Of a DNA stretch of 64,000 nucleotides, positions 11,401-25,400 are shown one piece after another. Numbering within the stretch: position 1 is the stretch's first letter; the number at the start of each line of letters is the position of its first letter. The DNA comes from Lytechinus pictus (Eukaryota > Echinodermata > Echinoidea > Temnopleuroida > Toxopneustidae). The notes beneath the pieces are model-generated. The model was not told the origin of the DNA, made no database searches, and saw only the letters and a list, made by a program, of their open reading frames with translations. The stretch covers positions 9,529,501-9,593,500 of the forward strand of contig NC_087262.1 of assembly GCF_037042905.1 (NCBI RefSeq), given 5' to 3'. A program made the position numbers and the translations under genes.

Positions 11401-13134
11401 GCAGTGCCTTTCACCCAATCAGAATCAAGGAAAGCTGTCAGAACAAAAATGTTGATGAAATCCTCTCCTTGACGACAATGCAGTTCCGAATCACCGATTT
11501 TCGACAAAGGCTGTTTTGTCATTGAAGGGCTTTTAGCAAAATATTATGTGTGTTACAGAAAGCGTCTGCGTATGGATTGCGAAAATTCCCTCAATGAATA
11601 GGTTGTGAGGTTAAAAGGCTATGCAGGTAGGCCATCATCATTAATTCACCAATATCTACCAACAACATTATGACATGAATAAGGGAAACCCAAAATCACA
11701 AACGAGGAAAGTTTTCATTCATAATAGGATTTAATATAAGTTAGGACATTTCGAATTTTCACCAAACCAGCATATGTTCATCCTGGTCTGTATGCAGATG
11801 AATCTGTTAGGACTACTGCACAAACTGATTCTAATAATGGTGTTGTTTTACAGACTGCACTAACAGCCCAAAGACACTTATTGCGCTAGAACAACAGCTC
11901 TCTTCACAAGACAAGCTATTATTAAAAAGAAAATAATATTCTACAAAAACCTTTAAATTATAAAATCTAGTCATTATTTTTTGTATCATTATTGAGAGAA
12001 TAAGGATAAAAATAAGTGTAGACATCTCGATCCAGGATGGAGGAACATGGTAATAAGTGCACTTTCTGGCAAAACAGCCCGTGTACTTCTGTTACGTGTT
12101 ACTTTTACTGAATTTCTACTCTGTTGTATACTTTTTTGTTGTTAAAATTGATGAATGAAATATTTTTACTAGCTTACCGATCCACTCTTTCCTGTCGCCA
12201 TGTAGACTCGATTAAATCCGTGATTATCATATACCTAAAAACAGAAACAGAAAGAAATTGTGATGGGGAAAAAATGTTTGTTTACATTCTCTTACAATGC
12301 GGAACTACCAGTCAAAAAAATGTGGGTATATTCTTAATTCAAGGGATATCTTCAACGCCTATAATTCCGTTGATGCTGTGAAAAATATAATATGGGGTCG
12401 TTTACGATGCCTACACAATAAAAACAGGTTTAAAAAAAGATCAATTGGAAAAAGAGTCATCACGGCCATTCCCTTCGCTACTGCAATATACCCTTTCTCC
12501 TCATAGAAATGGGTGTTACCATATATAACTTTTAAAAATCATAAAAATATGGACAAAAGTGGAGGGATTGTTTGCTACCAGTGGATAGAAAATATATCTG
12601 ACTATTCAAATTGGACCAGAAAAGGGTATGTTGACGGGCCCATTTCGAAAATATAATGACATATATGAAACATCTCGTGACGGGATCTTATTCATCACTT
12701 GAAGCGGTAAAAAAGCCCTAATTCTTCCGTCATTCAAATAGTTCCAAGAGCCAAGTCATGTATTTCTTCCCCACTTGGACAAAGGGGTTCAGTGATTGCC
12801 CTCCCTAGAATCAGTGTTAGATAATGTGTATCATACTGTATGCATATACTTTTGTCAATCAGACATATCGAATTAAAAATCTCGGTAATGGGTTGGGTCG
12901 TATGAATATCGTCTGCCTTCCTGTTTTAATTAGGCCCGTGAAACCTGAAATATTTAATGGGCCGACAGGCGGCTTATTGAGTCTAAGATCCCATTCTTTC
13001 TTGAACTTTCTCTTAGGCCAGTTTAGGAAAACAGTTTAGAAGATTGCTTCCAAAACCGCTTCGAACGTCCCCACTACACGTTTAACTAGTTTCCACTAAA
13101 TTAGTTTTAGGACCGTAATGAAAACGAGACCTAA
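8471..13134. other. Long non-coding stretch
   Basis: No supported gene. 9008-9140 and 9191-9375 are two diverged copies of one segment (GGTNGGCCC, then AAATNATTATATC), each followed by (AC)n or (GT)n microsatellite and, in the second, a G run. The remaining short open frames have no recognisable domain and no paired splice signals. If the last visible exon of the EGF gene continues past its GTGAGT donor, a short 3' exon could be hidden here; I could not identify it. Confidence 0.55.
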
Positions 13135-13161
13135 CTAGGACCAACAGGAATTTAGACTCAC

Positions 13162-13454
13162 TCCCGAGAAGTAGAGTCCTTCATCATCGCCTGGTTTCTC
13201 CACGGAGCCCATCTCCATATCAGATCTGTGTTTGCTCCCTGCGTAAGTATCTTTGTCTTGCCAAGGAATCACAGCCGGTCCCGCCTCTGGCATCATGCCC
13301 AGTTTGCTGATGGGCGACGTTGCCGCCATTCTGCGGTGATACATCATCTGACGCCTCGCTGCGAGTGTACATAAGCTCAGGACGACGACCACCAATACGA
13401 TGACGACACCCCCGACAGCCAGGCCTACAATGGCCCCTTCACTCATACCATTAG
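13162..13454 (-). CDS. Transmembrane and cytoplasmic-tail exon
   Basis: Acceptor TTGATTCAG at 13457-13455, entering in phase 1. The exon encodes a short juxtamembrane stretch, a hydrophobic helix of about 26 residues ([20 protein letters not shown] onward), a basic stop-transfer [10 protein letters not shown], and about 60 cytoplasmic residues rich in M, P, D and E. The tail ends either at a perfect donor (GGA followed by GTGAGT, phase 0, exon end 13162) or, by read-through, at a TAG near 13135 after ten more codons. I prefer the donor, so a further 3' exon probably exists. This is the membrane anchor of the EGF gene. Confidence 0.7.
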
Positions 13455-16400
13455 CTGAATCAAAGAGTAATTGTACCAATTCACATTAGACATTACACAG
13501 TATATACGTCTATAACAATAAATCATCTTTTCCCAGTAAGGCACACACAATGCTCTTTAAATCATAATATCGTAAGGGGTTCTTAATCAAAGTATTAGCT
13601 GAAAACATGCATGTGACCATTCATTCCTTGGCAAGCCTGATAATGATTGTGATGAAAGGTCCAAGCAAAGATTAATAACCCATTCCGAAGTGAATAACAT
13701 CTTTAAAAAAAATAATTAGAAGTAGTGCTAACGTTAAGCGCAACAGCAAAGATAAGTGCAGCCTCCGCCTAGATTATAGCCTATAGCCGAATAAAAAAAG
13801 TACGATCAGACGATGGGTAGTAGTGGTAAGAGGCAGAGGGAAGGAAAATAATAGTAAAAACTACAAGTGGAATACATCCGGTGAGTTTATTGTTGCTGTT
13901 TTGGCAGAACTAGTGGTTTCAATTATCAATGTAAATGTTACAATACCTATATCTTCATCATCATCATCTGACTCTTCGTCGACATCATCACGTCGTCATC
14001 ATCAGCACCACAATCACCTTCATCGTCACCACCACGAATAATATCACCATCATCAGCGCCATGACCGTGAAACCATTTATCATCAACCATTCAAGCAATT
14101 CATTATCCTGTTTGGAATTCGATTTAACCAGGGACGTCCCTGATTTAACTGGGACTAATCTGTAGGCTTAGGGGGTGTTGCAAGAAAATATTTGCAATCA
14201 ATCGCAAATACTATGTTGTAATATTACAATGAATATATCAATTTTAGCTAGAGTAAATCAGATAACACTTCTTCATATAAGAAGCAGTTCAGCAATCAAT
14301 CATAAATTTACAATCAATTAAAAGAGATGTGATTGATTTAGGCACGAAAATAGACTTGCAATTGATCGCAAGTTTCTTGCAACGCCCCATTAGTCAAGAA
14401 TTCCTTCAGGGTATTACCTTCACACTGCGTTCCTGGATCCGACCCGTTAGGGCTGGTATCGGTGTATCCGGAAAGACAGGTACAGTTGTAGCTGCCTTCT
14501 AGGTTGGTACACTCTGCATTCGTGCTACAGTCATTCAGTGTGATGTTAGAACACTCGTCAATGTCTGGAAAGATTAAAAAATATATACATGTAGATAGAC
14601 ATACAGACGGATAGATAGATTGATAAATAGGTAGATAGATTTATAGATAGATATATACATACATTATCTGTTAACAAAATGCAGTCAAACATTACAAGAT
14701 GAAACATTTACAAGATATTCAGTCAAACATAAAAGTAAAATAATAAACATAATAAGAATGAAGTGAATCGCTTGGGTTTATAGCTGAAACTAGAAGGATA
14801 TGCATGAAATTGATAATAATGGTGCTAAATGGATTTATACAGCGTAGCATCTTTTCCAGAGAACGCACATATTACAACACTAGTTTTAGATTGACCTGCT
14901 GCTTCTTCAGCGGCAGTCAGTGCATTCAAGGAATTAATCCTCGACCTCACCTGGGTTGCGCGCAGCACAATAGGGATAAATTCCATGCTGAAGAAAAACA
15001 CGCCATGGCTTGGATTCCCACCAAGTGTGTAAAAAACATGCCCGTGGCAGATCAGTGATGAAACAAACAATCAATGAAATGTGTGATATGCACTGGACTC
15101 ACCGGAAATGATTGTTCTCTCTGGATCCACCAAGATTCCATATGTTGTATTACTATCTTGAAGATCAGCTGTAAGGGCCTCAGCTACTTCTGTCCGTGTC
15201 GGAGTCTGTTCAGACTCAGGATCATCCTCAAACATGCTTTCAACATCAACTTCAAGACTTCCAAGTCGCCAGGAGTTGAACCTGATGCCGTAGAAGCGGT
15301 TGCCATACCTTGGCCGGAAAATGCTATACAGCTTTTGAGAGGAAGGTTGAAAACAGGGCCAACAGAATAAATGTAGGTCAATGTGTCTTTTCTGTGTGTA
15401 GAAATTTCGTAAGGATATCTTCATTTAACAATGACTGCCCTATAGGCACTACTATTTATTCAAACAAGTAAAATAATAAGGATTGCTCATTTGTTTGGTC
15501 ATGGAAGGATTGAACTAATGCCCATAAAATAATACATGGTCTACATTGATAAGTATATTATCAACCGGCTCATGGTTCGAGAATAGCAAATTTGGTATTC
15601 ATGGTCTAGTTAGGAATTTTTATTCATTCATATCTTTGTTTTAAGTACTTGTAATAGCTGATAATGATTTTGCTCATGAATAAAATATCCTGTTCCGAGG
15701 CGCACAGTATATATCATCGTTGTTTACAGAAATCTAATTCTAAGATGCATAAACATTTGTTTTCATATTACGAGTTACCAGCTTACCATTAGAATAATTC
15801 GTTGTCTGATGGCCAATGCGTATGGGGTGTCAGGGTTATTGACAATGTCCTCAAACGATGTGATATCGTCCAAGACCACGATGGCAATAAAGATTGAGAA
15901 GGTGTAAGGTCCTTTGATCAAAGATGAAAAAAAAAATGTCAGTCATTCATCTGTAAGGCTTAGTGTAAAAAGCGCGGTTTGTTACTAGTAAACGGAGCGT
16001 TAATCGGCGCATGATATGGCGCGTTAATCGGCGCGTGATATGGCGCGTTAATCGGCACGTTAAAGTGAATAGAATGAATAAAATGAATCAATAAATGAAA
16101 TTAAAAAAAAAGATGGAAACAGAAAATCAATTAAATAAAAATTAAGCTTGTTCTGATAAAATTTGTAGACCTTTTTTTTTCCTTGTCTGGGCTTGCGCTT
16201 GTAAACAACAAGTTAATCTTTGTTAATTGAGTTTCCATTGAAAGAAAACCACCGGTGTACAGCTCTTATTCCCAGTGCAAGGTAAATTTTTAATTGACCA
16301 TGTGCGCCAAGTGTAAGTGCAATGAGCCCAACATTTCGGCGATACTGAAACGAAACTTGCGGTAACTTCAGCCGTATTTTTTTTGGAAAGTTCATTTTCT

Positions 16401-19400
16401 TATGAAAACCGCAAAACTGAGTCAATATATTAATATCGTAAACTATGTAATACTATTTCTCACTCTCATGCACAATGTAGTCTATTTCGGGTCGTTAGTA
16501 TTTTGGCTGGTTATATCGAGGGTAGGACCAAGGGAAACAGGAAAGAAGCCGGTGGAGGAGGAGAGTAGAAGGGTCGGGTTCAGAATGGAGCATGCACTTT
16601 ATCGTGCAAAGTGGAGGGAGGGGTAAGGGTAATTGCCGCTATTATGTACGGTGCAAAAAACCGGATTAAAAATGATGCACAACTGACTTTTTTCATGTCT
16701 ATTTGCGATTTTGAACTTTGAAAGCGGTTCCTGAAAATTTATGGTAAACGTTTAGCAGGGTGAACTTACTCCTACATTGCCCGTTTGATGTTCTTACAAG
16801 ATTGCTTCTGCATTCACACATGTCAGTATCAGGATTGCAAACTTCTCCCCTACCGCATTCAGTTGTGCTACATGCAGGCTTAGCTGTAACCATGATCATT
16901 AAGTGACGTCACAGAGGCCATCAAGAGAGAAGGTCATTTCAAATAATGAGAAAAAAACCCAATCGTTATTGTAAATAGGCGTATATGTTTGGCAAATGAA
17001 AATTGATGAATTGAGATCATTGTTCATAATAATACTAAACTTTATGTTAATTTCTTTTGTTTTGTGAATATCATCATTATCACGTAATAATCGTTAACTG
17101 CAAAGACGATGACTTTTACTGGAAATATCAAACAATTCTTCTAATCTCACTTTATCTCAATATACTTTCAATGTAATCTGATCCCTTGCAAGTACTTGGC
17201 AACTGGCATAATAGAAGATACTATATGTATTAAATCTTTTGAATATAATTGTAAACGTGTAATGGTATCGTTTATAAACCAACTGATAGCACGAACCGTT
17301 CCCTTATGATTACTTGAGCATGGGCGAATTAAGATAAAATGTACGTGAAATTGTATTGCTTATAAACCTACCGATCTCACAATCTGTTCCCTCGTGTGTA
17401 CTTGGGCACTGACATAAGTAAACAGCGTTACCGGAAGAGCACGTCCCTCCATTTCTACAAGGTTGGGCATCGCATGGGTCAATCTCTGGGAAAGATGTAG
17501 ATGTTGAAAAATAAACCACAAGAGAAGATTCTTGTCACTTTAAAAAGAAATCAGGGAAATTAACCGAACTTAAAGGGATACTCCGGGCTGAACATAATCT
17601 GATATTAACAGATAGAGAAAAATCAGACAAACAAAACACTGAAATTTGATCAAAATCGGAAAAGGATTAACAAAATTATGGCACTCTAAAGATTTGCATT
17701 ATTCCGGTGAAACAGCTCTTGGCATGTCTTCATAAATATTTAATGATCAAATTGATGATGTCATATTCCCACTTGTTCTTTTGTATTTTATTATATAAAA
17801 ATTAGGTTTTACTCAAAATCTTTCTACCAAGAACCGAAAAATAAATGAGACACATTATTCACACATGTATGAACAAAATGAAACAATTATGATTTCATGT
17901 AATAACATTAAAAAAGGCAAGTGGGGATGTGACATCATCAGTGCATCTAATGAATAATCATGATGACGCGCATATAATTATTTTCACAAAATATTGCTAA
18001 ACTTAAAGAATCAATAGCTTCGTTGTTGTCCGATTTCGATGAAAACTTCAGCATATTGCTCTATGAATTTTACTCTTTAATTTAGACATAAATATTTTCT
18101 GACCGGAGTACCCCTTTAAGAACATTACAACCTCATTCACACACACACACACACACCCTCACACACACCCATCCTCACAACCACATCCACGCACATATGG
18201 AGCGAGAAGATAGGATAGAGAGAAGAGACAAAGAGAGGGTAGAGGAAACCTCATCATAATTGGAGGGTGAATTGCAAAATCTTCTATATCTCACACTAAT
18301 TAAATTAACATGTGATCATCGCTTATGTCTACAAACCGTCTTTATTTGGAAACAAATTGCCTTACATCACTCTGGAAACATATTTAACTAATTATATTCC
18401 TGCACCAAAAAATCACACAGACATTTTAAATATGCTGCAATGCTCTACCTGTTTCACAGTTTGTTCCGGTATGAGTGTTTTGACATTGACACGAGTATTG
18501 ACCATCAGCAGAAGAGCATATCCCTCCATTTTGACACTGTGATGAATCGCAGGGGTCAAACACTGGAAAAAGATACCAATGAAAATAATCATAAAGGATA
18601 TATCATTAAGTAGTTTAAAATAGACGTAAACGAACTCTTAAAGAGAAAGAGAGACAAAAACAAAAAGCGAAATGGAAATAGAGAGTAGGAAATAAAGAAG
18701 AGAGAAACATCGAGAGAGGGAGAGAGAGAGGGGGGAGGAAGAATATTAGAAAGATGAGGTATGTAGATAAGAACAAATAAACCCCGTGTACAGTGTAATA
18801 AAAAAGTATCTAAATCATTACTTTACCTGTTTCACAGTTTGATCCAATATGAGTGTTTGGACATTGGCATGAGTATTGACCATCAGCAGAAGAGCATATT
18901 CCTCCATTCTGACAGGGTGATGAATTGCAGGGGTCAAACACTGAAGAAAAAAAATCAATGAAAATAATAAAGAGGGACAAACCATTAACATGTTATTAAT
19001 ACAAACTATGTAAAAGGAGTCTCTAGACACGCAAAGCCACTCTTTCTCACACATATGAAGGACATCTGGCGATAGCACACAAAGATAATATCAAACATCT
19101 TTAGAAAGGGTGTCTAAATCTGTTTAGACTAAGACTGAAATTGCAAAAAAGACACTGCCATTCTTTACCTGTTTCACAGTTTGTTCCAATATGAGTGTTT
19201 GGACATTGACATGAGTATTGACCATCAGCAGAAGAGCATATTCCTCCATTTTGACAGGGTGATGAATCGCAGGGGTCAAACACTGAAAAAAAATATAAAT
19301 GAAAATAATCAAGAGGGACAAACCATTAACATGTTATCAATGCAAACTATGTAAAAGGAATCTCTAGACACGCAAAGCCACTCTTTCTCACACATAGGAA

Positions 19401-22400
19401 GGATATCTGGCGGTAGCACACAAAGATAACATAAAACATCTTTAGAAATGGTGTCTAAAAATGTTTAGACTAAGACTGAAATTGCAAAAAAGACACTGCC
19501 ATTCTTTACCTGCTTCACAGTTTGTTCCAATATGAGTATTTGGACATTGGCATGAGTATTGACCATCAGCAGGAGAGCATATTCCTCCATTTTGACAGGG
19601 TGATGAATCGCAGGGGTCAAACACTGGAAAAAGATACCAATGAAAATAATCATAAAGGATGTATCATTAATTAGTTTAAAATAGACGTAAACAAACTCTT
19701 AAAGAGAAAGAGAGACAAAAACAAAAAGCAAAATAGAAATAGAGAGTAGGAAATAAAGAAGAGAGAAACATCGAGAGAGCGAGAGAGAGAAGGGGGAGGG
19801 GAAGGGAGGGAGGAAGAATATTAGAAAGATGAGGTATGTAGAAAAGAACAAATAAACCCCGTGTACAGTGTAATAAAAAAGTATCTAAATAATTACAGGA
19901 GTTAAGGTACATTACTTTACCTGTTTCACAGTTTGTTCCAATATGAGTGTTTGGACATTGGCATGAGTATTGACCATCAGCAGGAGAGCATATTCCTCCA
20001 TTCTGACAGGGTGATGAATCGCAGGGGTCAAACACTGAAAAAAGATACCAATGAAAATATTCAAGAGGGATAAACAATTAACATGTTATTAATACAAACT
20101 TCACGCGCGTAGAGCCAGATGCAAACTACAAGACTGTAAAGTAACATTTTCAAAAAAAATAATTGCTTATATTTATCATTTATGGAAATAATCATATGAT
20201 ATTTGCCCTATTTTTTGTGTATGTTTATACGTTTAACTCAATTTATAAAGCTAGAAAGTCAAAAAGGGGCCTAAGCTTTCGATCCTAGCAGAATCTTCGT
20301 CGGAGGCAAAATGACCATTTTGCCTCCGACGAAGATTCTGCTAGGATCGAAAGCTTAGGCCCCTTTTTGACTTTCTAATTTACTCCATTGGCTCTTTTTT
20401 ATTAGATAAGCAGTTTTCAGCAGCTTCTTTTTGCAATTTATAAAGCTAGTAGAATGCTAATTTTTGGTGAACATATAGATTTTTACATTTATAACAAAAA
20501 TCTAGAAGAAAAATGCCGACAAAATAATTAATTTCTTCTGCATCTTATTGTTTTTAAATTCTTATGTATTTTTTTTCAAACCTTTTATTTAAATTGTTTT
20601 TTCAATGAACTTTGTTGGGGACATTTTTGCGATCATGAATAGCAAAAAAAAATTAATCCATCTAAACTAACAAAAGTAAAACTAATCAAACATTTATGAT
20701 TTTTGGTTTAAAAACACAATTTGCTTTGACTTTGTACACGAAATCACGTTTTTGAGCAATTTTGGGACCGACATGCGCTTATAAAATATTGCGTAATTTC
20801 AAAACCGCGTACCCAGGCATCGCACATTTGGTCTCAAAAGATGACCAAGACTTAAAAGTAAAAGGTCGGCGAGCTGCGCAGTCAAAAAAATTTGCACAGC
20901 GGTGTAGCGGTGAAATATCGAGGGGAGGGGTCAAATTGACCCCCTCGGTTTAATAAGGGTTAAGACAAGCAGGAAAAGAGAGAGATAGAGAGAGAAAGAT
21001 TAAACGGAGAGAGGAGGAGGAGGGAGAGTGGAGATAAGAAAGACAAAAAAAATAATGGGTAATGAATTGCAGGGGTCAATTGCTGATAAGAAATCAATGA
21101 ATTTAATGAAGAAGAAAAAATCAATAACAGACAAACAAAATATGTAAAAGGAGTCTCTAGACACATACACAGGAAGGAGATTTTAGGAGTGAATGCAGAG
21201 TAAACATAAGACATAATTATCTAAAAAGAATATTTAATTGGTTTTAAACACTGAAGTTGCAAAAAAAATACTGCCGTTCTTTACCTGTTTCACAGTTTGT
21301 TCCAGTATGAGTGTTTGGACATTGACATGAGTATTGACCATCAGCGGAAGAGCATATCCCTCCATTTTGACAGGGTGATGAATCGCAGGGGTCAAACACT
21401 GATCAAATATAAAAATGAAATAATCAAGAAGGATAAATCATTATTAGATATACAAAATATGTAAGAGAAGTCTCTTGACACACATTCTTACTTTCTCTCA
21501 CACACAGGAAGGAGATTTGAGGAGTGCATACTAATGTAATATTAAACCTCTTTGGAAAGAGTGTCTACTTGGTTTTAAACTAGCACTGTAATTGCAAAGA
21601 TTCTGCCATTCTTTACCTGTTTCACAGTTTGTTCCAGTATGAGTGTTTGGACATTGACATGAGTATTGACCATCAGCAGGAGAGCATAATCCTCCATTTT
21701 GACAGGGTGATGAATCGCAGGGGCCAAACACTGAAAAAAGATACCAATGAGAATATTCAAGAGGGGTAAACCATTAACATGTTATTAATACAAACTATGT
21801 AAAATTAGTCTCTAGACATGCAAAGCCACACACCCTCACATAGGAAGGAGATCTGGCGATAGAATACAAAGATAATATAAAACATCTTTAGAAAGACTGT
21901 CTAAATCTTTCTAGACTAACACTAAAATTGCAAAAAAGACATTGCCATTCTTTACCTGTTTCACAGTTTGTTCCAATATGAGTGTTTGGACATTGACATG
22001 AGTATTGACCATCAGCGGAAGAGCATATTCCTCCATTTTGACAGGGTGATGAATCGCAGGGGTCAAACACTGATCAAATATAAAAGTGAAATAATCAAGA
22101 AGGATAAATCATTATTAGATATACAAAATATGTATGAGAAGTCTCTTGACACACATTCTTACTTTCTCTCACACACAGGAAGGAGATTTGAGGAGTGCAT
22201 ACTAATGTAATATAAAACCTCTTTGGAAAGAGTGTCTACTTGGTTTTAAACTAGCACTGTAATTGCAAAGATTCTGTCATTCTTTATCTGTTTCACCGCA
22301 GTTTGTTCCAATATGAGTGTTTGAACATTGGCATGAGTATTGACCATCAGCAGAAGTATGTAAAAGGAGTCTCTAGACACATACACAGGAAGGAGATTTT

Positions 22401-25400
22401 AGGAGTGAATGCAGAGTAAACATAAGACATAATTATCTAAAAAGAATATCTAATTGGTTTTAAACACTGTAGTTGCAAAAAAAATACTGCCGTTCTTTAC
22501 CTGTTTCACAGTTTGTTCCAGTATGAGTGTTTGGACATTGACATGAGTATTGACCATCAGCGGAAGAGCATATCCCTCCATTTTGACAGGGTGATGAATC
22601 GCAGGGGTCAAACACTGTTCAAATATAAAAATGAAATAATCAAGAAGGATAAATAATTATTAGATATACAAAATATGTAAGAGCAGTCTCTTGACACACA
22701 TTCTTACTTTCTCTCACACACAGGAAGGAGATTTGAGGAGTGCATACTAATGTAATATAAAACCTCTTTGGAAAGAGTGTCTACTTGGTTTTAAACTAGC
22801 ACTGTAATTGCAAAGATTCTGTCATTCTTTACCTGTTTCACCGCAGTTTGTTCCAGTATGCGTGTTTGGACATTGACATGAGTATTGACCATCAGCAGAA
22901 GAGCATATCCCTCCATTTTGACAGGGTGATGAACCGCAGGGGTCAAACACTGAAAAAAAAAATCAATGAAAATAATCAAGAGAGACAAACAATTAACATG
23001 TTATTAATACAAACTATGTAAAATGAGTATCTAGACATGCAAAGCCACAATCCCTCACACGTAAGGACATTTGGCGATAGCATACAGAGATAATATAAAA
23101 CATCTTTAGAAAGAGTGTCTAAATCTTTTGAGACAAACACTAAAATTGCAAAAAAGACATTGCCATTCTTTACCTGTTTCACAGTTTGTTCCAATATGAG
23201 TGTTTGGACATTGGCATGAGTATTGACCATCAGCAGAAGAGCATATTCCTCCGTTTTGACAGGGTGATGAATCGCAGGGGTCAAACACTGATAAAAAAGG
23301 ACCCATAAAATTACATAAATAAGGAATATATTACTTAGGGATGTATAAAAGATCATCATATATCTTTAACCGTATCTTAGGTGGGCTCTTAGCTGGGCTA
23401 TTTTAGACCAACATAATATGGGGGGGGGGTCAATATGACCCCCCTCAGATCTCAGCCGTTGATCGCGCGATCACCGCGAAAATTTTTACGCGCGTAGAAC
23501 CAGGGGCCCGTTTCATAAAACATTTGCCGCAGCGGCAACTCCCATTTTCTGCGGCAAATCTGTGTTTCTGCGGCAAATCTCAAAACAGCGTCAAGTTTCC
23601 GTTTCATAAAACTTTGCCGCAGATACTTTCTGCGGCAAATGACAATTTCAGCGGCAATATTTGACGCAGCTCAAGGAGCTGCGGCAAATGACAATTTCTG
23701 CGGCAAATTTGACGCAGCTATTTGAGCTGAGTCAAATATTGCCGCAGAAACAGCTTTTTCATCAAAATACCAACAATTTTGAGGGCCTAAGAGCCATATT
23801 GCTCAATTTTTTGATGATTTTGATTTGATAAATTGCTTTTTGTCATTCTAAATAGAAAATACATGTATTTTTACTCATTGACAAATAAGAAGTAGATATT
23901 TATTGAATCACCATTCATTCTTTTTAAAGTCAAATTTATTTCAATAAATAGATTCATAGGGAACATACATTGTTTACACTTTCAAAAAAGCTTTTCTTTA
24001 TCCTGTAAAAGAATGAACAAATGATGTCTCATTTTTTAAAAGATGTTTCCTCATTGGCTTTTGAGTTTCAATTAAATTCATTTCATAAGTGCTGTTGTTG
24101 CTGCTGCTGTTGGTTTTTGCTGATATGTTTGTTGAAACTCTTGCTGAAGTTGTAGTTGCTGTTCCCGGAGTGGTTGTTGGACATCTTGATATTGTTGAGG
24201 TTGCCGGTGTGGTTTTTGCACCTCCTGCAGAAATTGTTTACGCTGCTGTTGTTGTTGCTGTTGGTCAATGCTGTCGTTACATCTCCTGTGTGGTTGCTGC
24301 TGTTTTTGCTCCTGCTGCTGTTCATGTGATTGAAGTACCTGAAATTGAAATTAATTTATAATGCATATAAGCAAGATACCAAATTTATTCCTAATTTCAT
24401 TTTCATTGTTAACCCTTAATAGACTGGGGGGGGGGGGGGGGTGGAGGCACTTTTTGATACTTTGCAAGATTTCTCCAAATGGACAAGATCCTCATGATCA
24501 GGCACCCCCTGGGATGATCTACCAGAATAGCCTCACCTAGTAAGGTGTATTTTGTACTCATTACATTCAGTTGATTTTGCATGAACTCAATTCATCGAAT
24601 GAATGTTAAGGGTCTACCAGTAAAAAATTCTGTGAGCTTCTTCGGGTAATTAATCTTTCTGAGTCATTTTACTCCTTTACTGACAAATTAATAATTAAAA
24701 ACATGATGAAGTGAATTTGACAGTAATTTGACATGTTGCATCTTAGATGGTAGTGGTGGGGGTCAATAATTATAGAAATGCAGAATATTCATGTACCAAT
24801 TTGGCAAGAGAAAGCAAGTCACGCCAATAATTTATTAATATTAATAATCTACCAATGATTGATATTGGTTTGTTATTTTTGCAGCTGAAAAAACAAGAAT
24901 TCATCAACACCTCAAACTTAGAGTTTAATTCTAAAATTTGGACTGGATTCTTGACAAAGAGCAATTCAAGAAGACAAAAATCATTCAAATTGTTATGTGA
25001 CTTACTTTCTATGCCTAAGTGAATCAGAATTATGTTTAACTTACGGGTTAAATCACATTTCTAGGCTCTTTGTCTGGCTCTCCAAACCCTTCAGTCCTTG
25101 AATTTGGCATGGCTTTCTGATACTATCTTGTGTCTTTCTGGAAATGCGGACAAAGCCTCACCTGAAGGAATAAATTAAATTGAAATTTTCAAAAAATGTT
25201 TGGCACTGTTATTTTTTTCTCATATGTATACATTGCATGAATATCAAAAGGAAATAAAAGGAAACATGGTTTGACTTCTAGCTCTTATCATGGGGGGGGG
25301 GGGTAAAGTGGTCAAGATGGGTTAATAAACAAAAATGCAAACATGCAACAGTAAATAATATCAAAGGTATCTCTGGTTGAGAAATGTCACTTCATATGCT

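Noticed and set aside
20252..20377. MicroRNA precursor
   Set aside because: The perfect 62-bp arms without bulges and the flanking 16-bp target duplication fit a retroelement insertion better than a miRNA hairpin; small-RNA data would be needed.
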